Source: a candidate division FCPU426 bacterium (GTDB lineage Bacteria; Oederibacteriota; PGYV01; Palsa-1178). Taken from it: a stretch of DNA of 7,394 nt. The DNA lies in contig PMTB01000197.1 of NCBI GenBank assembly GCA_003167475.1, positions 1 to 7,394 on the forward strand, read 5' to 3'. The position numbers were made by a program, and so were the translations under genes. The stretch's first letter is position 1; each line of letters opens with the position of its first letter. Shown in pieces: positions 1 through 5,035 of this stretch. The notes under the pieces are model-generated. The model saw only the letters and a list, made by a program, of their open reading frames with translations. It made no database searches and had not been told where the DNA came from.

Positions 1-50
1 CAGCGACGGCGTGCTGATCAACTTTCGGCTCTCGACTATCGGACAATAAG
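1..50. repeat. Dispersed intergenic repeat, copy 1 (cut by window edge)
   Basis: Bases 1-21 are identical to 4819-4839. Ungapped alignment of 1-50 with 4819-4868 gives 40 matches in 50 by hand count. After the identical core come three tandem 7-mers (CTTTCGG, CTCTCGA, CTATCGG, bases 22-42), and the other copy has three 7-mers in the same place. The core contains the palindrome TGATCA and an inverted pair CAGC/GCTG (1-4 with 14-17). Identity runs right to base 1, so the repeat may continue outside the window. No gene is supported here. The function is unknown. Confidence 0.85.
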
Positions 51-52
51 AG

Positions 53-67
53 AAGGCTAAAAGCCTT
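53..67. other. Small hairpin downstream of holA
   Basis: AAGGCT (53-58) and AGCCTT (62-67) form a 6-bp perfect stem around a 3-base AAA loop. In the minus (transcript) direction it is followed by CTCTTATTG, which is not a convincing U-tract. It could be a weak 3'-end structure of the leuS-holA transcript or chance. The stretch 68-109 holds nothing I can identify. Confidence 0.35.
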
Positions 68-109
68 AAGATCATAAATATTTGCGCCATTTAAACCATT
101 GCCCGCCTT

Positions 110-143
110 ACCCTGAACCACTCACTTTGTTCGGGTTCAGGGT
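110..143 (-). terminator. Hairpin just after holA, possible 3'-end structure
   Basis: ACCCTGAACC (110-119) pairs perfectly with GGTTCAGGGT (134-143) across a 14-base loop. It starts 3 bases past the holA stop codon and touches the palindrome at 143-166. No run of T follows on the minus strand (AAGGCGGGC comes next), so it is not a classical Rho-independent terminator. A 3'-end stabiliser, a Rho-associated 3' structure or a mobile palindromic repeat are alternatives. Confidence 0.5.
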
Positions 144-166
144 TCTTACGCCTGAAGGCGTAAGAA
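143..166. repeat. Perfect palindrome containing the holA stop codon
   Basis: TTCTTACGCC (143-152) and GGCGTAAGAA (157-166) are perfect 10-base inverted arms around the 4-base centre TGAA. On the transcript this is a 10-bp stem with a UUCA loop. It contains the last six codons of holA (Phe-Leu-Arg-Leu-Gln-Ala) and the TAA stop. Together with the hairpin at 110-143 it makes a tandem stem-loop pair at the gene's 3' end. It may be part of a terminator or an inserted palindromic repeat that supplied the end of the reading frame. Confidence 0.7.
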
Positions 167-1135
167 AATGCGTTCCAGCATTATCGTAAGTATCGTCTTT
201 GCCTTATCCCTGTTCGAAAGTTTTATCCTCGAATCCGCTTCCTTGATGATCTCCACTATGTCCGCGTAAGGCACTTTCGCGAAGTTCTTTGCCTGTATCT
301 TGGCCTTATCCATATCCTTCATATATGCGAATTTGAATATCTTCTTGAATTCTCCCGTCGAAAGGAAATACCTCATTATATAGAGGCCCTTTATCTTGTA
401 GAATATAAAACCGAGCATCTGTTCCGGCGAGGTCTCGGCGTATATCTTTTCAAAGACGAACATCGCCCTTTTCCCGTCTTTTTCGGCTATGGCTTCGGTG
501 AGTTCGTCGAGGTTATAATCCCTGCTCACCCCCTTGGTCTCCGAAAAGTCGGCCATTTCTATCCCGGTCCTGTTCCCTACAAAGAGCAGTATCTTGTCCA
601 TCTCGTTCTTTACGGCTGAAGCGTCGCCGTTGGCTTCGCTTATTATATAGTCAAGTACGTCCGGATTTATTGTCTTGCCCAGTTCTTTCAGGTAATTCAC
701 TATCCAAATCCTGATATCGGCCGCGCCGGAAGACGACAAATTAATTATATTGGCGGAGGGTATGTCCATGTCCAGCACTTTTTTCGCTTCCTGGCCCGTC
801 GTAAGCACCATCACGGTGAAATCCGGTATGTGCGGGAGGAATTGGGTGAGCTTTTCCAGGTCGTCTTTTTTTAGTTTGGCGAATTCCCTGACCAGGATAA
901 ATTTCTTCTCGGAAAAAAACGGGGGCGTCTTTGCCGACTCTATTATGGAGCTTATTTCAACCTGATGTTCCTTTTCGGTGAGGTCATAGCTTTCCATGGA
1001 TGTGTCGTCAAGCTTGCCCGCGAGGAATACCTCAAGCAGTTCCTTTATAAACTCCCCGCGGAAAAAATCATCATCACCGGCCAGCACATAAAAGGAGTGG
1101 AGCTTCGCCGTCTTTATAAAGGCCGGCTGAACCAT
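146..1135 (-). CDS. holA: DNA polymerase III subunit delta
   Basis: The delta subunit is the clamp-loader wrench that opens the beta sliding clamp during replication. The 329-residue length is normal for HolA. The N-terminal region begins with FYVLAGDDDF (15-24), matching the family's opening strand and degenerate nucleotide-binding loop. TPPFFSEKKF (70-79) corresponds to the conserved segment before the strand that ends domain I. NEMDKILLFVG (177-187) is the usual lid-domain helix, and RDYNLDEL (205-212) opens the C-terminal collar domain. The ATG lies 2 bp after the upstream gene's stop, with AAGGA six bases before it. leuS-lptE-holA is a conserved order, also found in E. coli, which supports the call. 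The last six codons and the stop lie inside a perfect palindrome, so the extreme C terminus may be lineage-specific. N-terminal similarity is clearer than C-terminal. Confidence 0.9.
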   Translation of the reverse strand: MVQPAFIKTAKLHSFYVLAGDDDFFRGEFIKELLEVFLAGKLDDTSMESYDLTEKEHQVEISSIIESAKTPPFFSEKKFILVREFAKLKKDDLEKLTQFLPHIPDFTVMVLTTGQEAKKVLDMDIPSANIINLSSSGAADIRIWIVNYLKELGKTINPDVLDYIISEANGDASAVKNEMDKILLFVGNRTGIEMADFSETKGVSRDYNLDELTEAIAEKDGKRAMFVFEKIYAETSPEQMLGFIFYKIKGLYIMRYFLSTGEFKKIFKFAYMKDMDKAKIQAKNFAKVPYADIVEIIKEADSRIKLSNRDKAKTILTIMLERIFLRLQA

Positions 1136-1137
1136 GG

Positions 1138-1707
1138 CTAATCCTTCATCTCAAAAAAAGTAATGGCGGCCAGTTCGCCGTTGATGTATAGGTTGATGTG
1201 GTAAAGCCCCTGCTCGTCCGGGAGTTTGTCCTGGCCGTTCTCCTTGATCAGGGCGGATATGCCGATGTAATTGATAAAAGCGTAAGGGACATAAGTTTTG
1301 TTGTCCATGGTGACTTTGTCCTTGGTCGAATTCTTATCCCAGGAAAACGTCTTCTCGGCCACAACCTTACCCGTGGGCGATATCCACTTGTTCTCAAAAA
1401 GGTAATTATTCTCGTCCTTGTAGTCGCCCTTGCCGGAGTAATACTCGTACGGATTGACAAAAAGGAACGACCTGTCCTTCACGGCGGCCATCTCTTTCCC
1501 GGACGGAAAAAGAAAGTATGCCCAGTATTGTATGACCTTATGCTGGGCCCTGAAGAACCAGTTCGTCGTGTCGGCAGGGTATCCGTTGATAAAGGCGCTG
1601 CAGGTGGTGATATGCCCGGCTATATAGCCCTGGTTCTCTGAGCAAAAAACAGGAAGCGCGGCCAGGCAAAGCGCTGCAATTAATACAAGCTTTCTCACTT
1701 TTACCAC
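1138..1707 (-). CDS. Exported protein of unknown function in the leuS operon
   Basis: I do not recognise this 189-residue protein. It begins MVKVRKLVLIAALCLAALPV, a basic end and hydrophobic core typical of a Sec signal peptide, probably cleaved near residues 22-24. The residues before Cys22 (PVF) do not make a good lipobox, so periplasmic or secreted is more likely than lipoprotein. The mature part is rich in aromatics and predicted beta strands. KWISPTGKVV (107-116) and GLYHINLYINGELA (167-180) resemble alternating strands of an Ig-like beta-sandwich ending in a G-x-Y-x-I-x-L-Y-I-N-G-type strand pair, but this is an impression from pattern only. The start is GTG, overlapping the lptE stop by 7 bases, with AGAAGGA about 13 bases upstream. 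Two bases separate its stop from holA. The tight packing implies translational coupling, and a link to envelope assembly is only guilt by association. Confidence 0.8.
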   Translation of the reverse strand: MVKVRKLVLIAALCLAALPVFCSENQGYIAGHITTCSAFINGYPADTTNWFFRAQHKVIQYWAYFLFPSGKEMAAVKDRSFLFVNPYEYYSGKGDYKDENNYLFENKWISPTGKVVAEKTFSWDKNSTKDKVTMDNKTYVPYAFINYIGISALIKENGQDKLPDEQGLYHINLYINGELAAITFFEMKD

Positions 1708-2213
1708 CCGTTCATGGTCCTTCTGAATACGCGCTCGGAAAGCCTGTCCAATACCCTCACCCTCGCGATTTCCTCGGTTTCAGCGGGCATCCCCAGGTTA
1801 TTGACCACGTAGTACGTCGTCTCTTCCCAAATGTCCGGTTCCGTCCAGAGCTGGCGCTGGTTCTTATTGTCAAATAAATATACCGATACATATATCCTTA
1901 AGCGGTACTGCTGCGGGACCTGGTTTATGTCGAATGTTATCGGGGTCAGCAAATACTTGTCTATGTTGACCTTAAGTATGCCGTCCGCCGTCGCTTCGTC
2001 GCCTATGGTCACTTTACCGTCGGCAATGAACTGATCGATCGTTTTCTGGGTTATGTACTGCTCTATATTGTACGTCTGGGTTTTATTCAGGAAAAGCGGC
2101 ACAGCCAGCTTCTGGATGTATGTTGGCAGGCTCACCTGCGGGGTGTAACCAGCGCATCCGAAACCGATTGCGATTGCCAATGCCAGTATTGCCGGTACTA
2201 AAAATCTTTTCAT
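1701..2213 (-). CDS. lptE: LPS-assembly lipoprotein LptE
   Basis: LptE is the outer-membrane lipoprotein that plugs and helps fold the LptD barrel, delivering lipopolysaccharide to the cell surface. The protein has 170 residues, a normal size. It opens with a lipoprotein-type signal ending GFGC (Cys20), a somewhat weak lipobox but followed by the AGYTPQ stretch typical of the family. LPTYIQKLAVPLFLNKT (29-45) matches the conserved first strand of LptE, where a proline precedes a strand ending in a PxFxNxT-like turn. TQKTIDQFIADG (55-66) is the following helix. ATG is preceded by AAGGAG seven bases away. It sits 65 bp downstream of leuS and overlaps the next gene by 7 bases. Its position between leuS and holA is the same as in E. 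coli, which strengthens a call that weak sequence conservation alone would leave moderate. It implies a diderm cell. Confidence 0.85.
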   Translation of the reverse strand: MKRFLVPAILALAIAIGFGCAGYTPQVSLPTYIQKLAVPLFLNKTQTYNIEQYITQKTIDQFIADGKVTIGDEATADGILKVNIDKYLLTPITFDINQVPQQYRLRIYVSVYLFDNKNQRQLWTEPDIWEETTYYVVNNLGMPAETEEIARVRVLDRLSERVFRRTMNGW

Positions 2214-2241
2214 TTATGTTCTCCTTTTTCCGCTTAACGGG

Positions 2242-2264
2242 CCGCGCCGGCTTGACAGGCGCGG
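2242..2264. other. GC-only stem-loop in the leuS-lptE spacer
   Basis: CCGCGCC (2242-2248) and GGCGCGG (2258-2264) form a 7-bp all-GC stem with a 9-base loop. It occupies the middle of the 65-bp spacer between the leuS stop and lptE start, ahead of the lptE ribosome-binding site. No T-run follows in the transcript direction (CCGTTAAGCGG), so full termination is unlikely. A partial attenuator or mRNA-processing or stability element that sets lptE-holA levels relative to leuS is possible. Confidence 0.45.
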
Positions 2265-2278
2265 ATCCACGCGGTATT

Positions 2279-4762
2279 TTATACAACCACTATATTCAGC
2301 AATTTATTCGGCACAAAGATCTTTTTGACTTCTTTTTTTCCCTGCGTCCACTCCGCCACTTTGGCCGAGGCGAGGCCGGCTTTTTCAACGTCTTCCCGGC
2401 TCGAGTTCATCGGCAGTTGTATCCTGTCCCTTATCTTACCCGAGACCTGGAAGACAAACTCAACCGTATCCTCGGCGATAAGTTTCTCATCGAACACCGG
2501 CCAGGAGCACGTAAATATGCTCGAGTGGTTCCCCAGGTCCTGCCAAAGTTCCTCTGAAAAGTGCGGGACAAGGGGCGCCATCAATAATATCATACTTTCG
2601 GCTGTAAATTTAAATAATTTTTTGTCAATATCGCTGTTCATGTCGAATTCAACCGGAAAGAACTCGTTAAAAAGCTCCATAATTGACGCCACGGCCGTAT
2701 TGAACTGCTGCTCATGGCCTATATCATTAGTCACTTTTTTTATGGTCTGGTGCACTTTTCGCAGGAGTTTCTTCCTCTGCCCGTCAAGCCCTTCCATTAC
2801 CGGAGCGGGAGAAGTTTTCAGGCCCCTGACGCGGTCTATTCCGGAGGCTATCTTTCTCCATACCCTGTTTAAGAACCGGCTCGCGCCTTCCACGCCGTCG
2901 TCGCTCCACTCCAGGTCCATGGGAGGCGGCGACGCGAACAGCATAAAAAGCCTGGCCGTGTCGGAACCGTACTTTTCGATCATGTCATCGGGAGAAACAG
3001 TGTTACCCTTTGATTTTGACATCTTTGCCCCGTCTTTGACGACCATACCCTGCGTCAGGAGCTTTTTAAAAGGCTCGCTGCACGATATCAGCCCCAGGTC
3101 GCGCAGGACGTAAGTAAAGAACCTGGCATATATAAGATGCATGCAGGCGTGCTCGGGGCCGCCTATATACTGGTCCACGGGAAGTTCCCGGTCGGCTTTT
3201 GACCTGTCTATGGGCATTTGTGTATTTTTCGGGTCGCAGTACCTGATGAAGTACCATGACGAATCCACGAATGTATCCATGGTATCTGTTTCCCTGCGGG
3301 CATCCCCCCCGCAATTGGGGCACTTTACCTGCGTAAACGACTTCGACTTTTCAAGCGGATTTCCCTTGCCTGTGAATTCCACGTCCAGCGGCAGTTTCAC
3401 CGGCAGATTTTCGTCCTTTTCCATCACTATACCGCATTTATCGCAGTAAACGGCCGGTATGGGCGTTCCCCAGTAGCGCTGGCGCGACAACAGCCAGTCC
3501 TTCAGCCTGTAATTCACCTCTATCTTACCCATGCCTTCTTTTTCCATCCAGGCGGCTATCTTTTTCTTTGCGTCAACATTTCCAAGGCCGTCAAAAGCGG
3601 CTGAATTTACCAGCACCCCCTCTTCCTCGTAGGCGCCGGACATTGTTCCCGCGTCGAGTTTTTGGCCCGGGGGCTGTATAACAACTATCATGGGAAGTTT
3701 ATAATTCCCGGCGAACTTAAAATCGCGCCCGTCGTGCGTTGGGACCGCCATGATGGCGCCCGTACCGTAATCCATGAGGACATAATTGCCTATCCATATG
3801 GGTACTTTATTCCCGTTGACCGGGTTTATGGCGAAAGCGCCAGTGTCCACACCTTCCTTTTCCATATTAATCAGCGTAAGGACCGTTATATCGCTTTTTT
3901 TGACCTTATCCTGGAAAGCCTCTATCTCTTTTACTTTTTCCGGTGAAATTTCCATCTTTATCTTTTCAACGAACGGGTGCTGCGCGGCCAGGACCACGTA
4001 TGTGGCCCCGAAAATAGTATCAGGCCTGGTTGTGAAAACCGGTATCTCTTCCCCTGATTTTGCGTCCTTAAAGAATATCCTCACGCCTTCGCTTCGGCCT
4101 ATCCAGTTTTTCTGCATAAGCGTCACGCGTTCGGGCCAGTCTATTTTGTCATGGCCGTCGAGGAGTTCCTGGCTGTAGGCTGTGGTCTTAAAAAACCACT
4201 GGGTCAGTTCTTTCTGCTCCACAATTGTTTCGCATCTCCAGCATTTGCCTTCATGCACCTGCTCGTTTGCAAGCACGGTGCCGCAGTCAGGGCACCAGTT
4301 GACAGCGGTGGCTTTCCTGTAGGCAAGGCCTTTTTCATAAAATTTCTTGAATAGCCACTGGTTCCATTTGTAATAAGTCTCGTCGCAGGTGGCGAATTCC
4401 CTGTCCCAGTCATATGACATGCCGAGTTTTTTAAACTGCCCCCTGGCATGCTCTATATTTTTATAAGTCCATTCCGCCGGGTGTACTTTGTTCTTTATGG
4501 CCGCGTTCTCGGCGGGCAGCCCGAAAGCGTCGTAACCCATGGGGTGTATGACGTCAAAACCCTTCATCCGCATATAGTGGGCGATGACGTCGCCGATGGT
4601 ATAAACTCGTACATGTCCCATATGCAGGTACCCGGATGGGTAAGGGAACATCTCCAGCACATAGTACTTTGTGCCAATGCCCTTTGATTTGAATGTTTTG
4701 TTTGTTTCCCAGAATTTATGCCATTTGGCTTCTATTTCCGCGTACGGGTAATGCTCGGCCAT
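2279..4762 (-). CDS. leuS: Leucyl-tRNA synthetase (class Ia)
   Basis: This enzyme charges tRNA-Leu with leucine using ATP and clears mischarged tRNA in its CP1 editing domain. From the chosen start it is 827 residues, a little shorter than E. coli LeuRS. HMGH (47-50) is the HIGH motif and KMSKS (580-584) the second ATP-binding signature. The editing domain shows TTRPDT (244-249) and GTGAIMAVPTHDGRDF (333-348). CPDC (157-160) with CWRC (174-177), and CDKC (440-443) with CPNC (481-484), form two four-cysteine sets suited to zinc binding. The C terminus ends in the usual PNKLLNIVV. The reading frame is open for 38 more codons upstream, but that stretch is repeat and promoter sequence. The ATG at 4762 gives MAEHYPYAEIEAKW, the family's normal opening, with GGAGGA five bases before it. 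It is the first gene of the block, with the likely promoter immediately upstream. Confidence 0.98.
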   Translation of the reverse strand: MAEHYPYAEIEAKWHKFWETNKTFKSKGIGTKYYVLEMFPYPSGYLHMGHVRVYTIGDVIAHYMRMKGFDVIHPMGYDAFGLPAENAAIKNKVHPAEWTYKNIEHARGQFKKLGMSYDWDREFATCDETYYKWNQWLFKKFYEKGLAYRKATAVNWCPDCGTVLANEQVHEGKCWRCETIVEQKELTQWFFKTTAYSQELLDGHDKIDWPERVTLMQKNWIGRSEGVRIFFKDAKSGEEIPVFTTRPDTIFGATYVVLAAQHPFVEKIKMEISPEKVKEIEAFQDKVKKSDITVLTLINMEKEGVDTGAFAINPVNGNKVPIWIGNYVLMDYGTGAIMAVPTHDGRDFKFAGNYKLPMIVVIQPPGQKLDAGTMSGAYEEEGVLVNSAAFDGLGNVDAKKKIAAWMEKEGMGKIEVNYRLKDWLLSRQRYWGTPIPAVYCDKCGIVMEKDENLPVKLPLDVEFTGKGNPLEKSKSFTQVKCPNCGGDARRETDTMDTFVDSSWYFIRYCDPKNTQMPIDRSKADRELPVDQYIGGPEHACMHLIYARFFTYVLRDLGLISCSEPFKKLLTQGMVVKDGAKMSKSKGNTVSPDDMIEKYGSDTARLFMLFASPPPMDLEWSDDGVEGASRFLNRVWRKIASGIDRVRGLKTSPAPVMEGLDGQRKKLLRKVHQTIKKVTNDIGHEQQFNTAVASIMELFNEFFPVEFDMNSDIDKKLFKFTAESMILLMAPLVPHFSEELWQDLGNHSSIFTCSWPVFDEKLIAEDTVEFVFQVSGKIRDRIQLPMNSSREDVEKAGLASAKVAEWTQGKKEVKKIFVPNKLLNIVVV

Positions 4763-4778
4763 ATAGGTCCTCCGCTCT

Positions 4779-4784
4779 ATTATA
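4779..4784 (-). promoter_or_regulatory. Candidate -10 element of the leuS promoter
   Basis: The minus strand reads TATAAT, a perfect sigma-70-type -10 hexamer. No good -35 exists: at spacings of 16-18 bases the hexamers GTGAAC, TGTGAA and GTGTGA match TTGACA at two or three positions. The spacer region contains the perfect palindrome CCAAGCTTGG (4792-4801), which could bind a dimeric regulator. Only 16 bases separate the hexamer from the leuS ATG, so a start about seven bases downstream would fall inside the GGAGGA ribosome-binding site. The element also sits in a self-complementary ATTATAAT and could be read either way. Confidence 0.5.
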
Positions 4785-4805
4785 ATACCTTCCAAGCTTG
4801 GTTCA

Positions 4806-4831
4806 CACGCCAGAGCTTCAGCGACGGCGTG
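4806..4831. repeat. Inverted repeat upstream of the leuS promoter
   Basis: CACGCC (4806-4811) and GGCGTG (4826-4831) are perfect 6-base arms around a 14-base centre. The right arm lies inside the dispersed repeat core. An alternative, mutually exclusive hairpin uses TCAGC (4818-4822) with GCTGA (4831-4835). Both lie just upstream of the likely promoter, where a regulator site or a repeat boundary is plausible. Confidence 0.4.
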
Positions 4832-4868
4832 CTGATCAATTCTCGATTTTCGATTCTCGAACATTACG
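4819..4868. repeat. Dispersed intergenic repeat, copy 2, with heptanucleotide tail
   Basis: The first 21 bases equal bases 1-21 exactly and in the same orientation. They are followed by three tandem 7-mers, TTCTCGA, TTTTCGA and TTCTCGA (4840-4860), then ACATTACG, which resembles ACAATAAG in copy 1. The combined 7-mer consensus is YTHTCGR. The heptads differ between copies while the core is invariant, as expected for an array evolving faster than a constrained or recently spread core. Part of the copy lies in the open frame upstream of leuS, which is one reason to reject that extension. Confidence 0.85.
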
Positions 4869-4894
4869 ACCCACAAACAGCTTTAAAATCCTAC

Positions 4895-4923
4895 TGTGAG
4901 AGGGAGCAAGCCCCCTCTCTACA
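4895..4923. repeat. REP-like hairpin between the two gene blocks
   Basis: GAGAGGG (4898-4904) pairs with CCCTCTC (4913-4919) around an 8-base loop. TGT (4895-4897) and ACA (4921-4923) extend the stem past one bulged T (4920). On the minus strand the structure is preceded by the tetranucleotide GTAG (4922-4919), and its loop reads GGCTTGCT. REP elements mobilised by RAYT (TnpA-REP) proteins in Pseudomonas and other bacteria have a GTAG or GGAG tetranucleotide followed by an imperfect palindrome, so this fits the shape. The T-run after it on the transcript strand is weak (GGATTTTAAAG, about 10 bases on), so it could alternatively help terminate the upstream transcript. Confidence 0.5.
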
Positions 4924-4950
4924 AATTCCAAAACAAGAAGAACCTGCGGC

Positions 4951-4970
4951 GGAACACATATATGCGTTCC
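4951..4970. repeat. 20-bp near-perfect palindrome after the tlyC-like gene
   Basis: GGAACACATA (4951-4960) and TATGCGTTCC (4961-4970) are inverted arms matching at nine of ten positions. On the minus-strand transcript the single mismatch becomes a G-U wobble, so an eight-pair stem with a UAUA loop can form. It lies 65 bases past the stop of the CBS-domain gene. The base composition afterwards (GCCGCAGGTTCTTCTTGTTTT on minus) includes pyrimidine-rich sequence but no clean U-run. The full dyad symmetry also suits a protein-binding operator. I cannot decide between the two. Confidence 0.5.
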
Positions 4971-5035
4971 CTACGCGGCAAAACCACGTTATCACAGGCA
5001 AAATCCATACAACACACAGCATAAGACAATTCCAG

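Larger units (their letters stand above)
4763..5035. other. Gene-free spacer between tlyC-like gene and leuS
   Basis: These 273 bases carry no supportable gene. In order from low coordinates they hold the leuS ribosome-binding site (TCCTCC on plus, 4768-4773), a consensus -10 hexamer, a 10-bp palindrome CCAAGCTTGG (4792-4801), the second copy of the dispersed repeat (4819-4868), a REP-like hairpin (4895-4923) and a 20-bp near-perfect palindrome (4951-4970). Nothing identifiable was seen in 4971-5035. I looked for a T-box leader, since leuS genes in Firmicutes often have one, and found neither its conserved box nor room for it below the -10 element. Confidence 0.8.

Noticed and set aside
1..90. 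Minus-strand open frame from an ATG at 90, running off the window (MAQIFMILRL...)
   Set aside because: There is no ribosome-binding site, it crosses the small hairpin and the repeat core, and codons from the repeat make up its end. It would be only 30 residues within the window.
4840..4860. CRISPR-like array from the short tandem units
   Set aside because: The units are 7 bases long and directly contiguous with no spacers, and no cas genes are present.
1..4868. Composite transposon or genomic island bounded by direct repeats
   Set aside because: The enclosed genes are conserved core genes in their ancestral order and no transposase or integrase is present, so the repeats probably bracket them by chance of position.
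4763..4876. 38-codon upstream extension of the leuS frame
   Set aside because: It runs through the dispersed repeat and the likely -10 element, does not resemble LeuRS N termini, and the internal ATG at 4762 has a good ribosome-binding site and the standard family start.
4763..5035. T-box or other riboswitch leader for leuS
   Set aside because: No T-box conserved sequence was found on the minus strand, and the likely promoter leaves a leader of only about ten bases.
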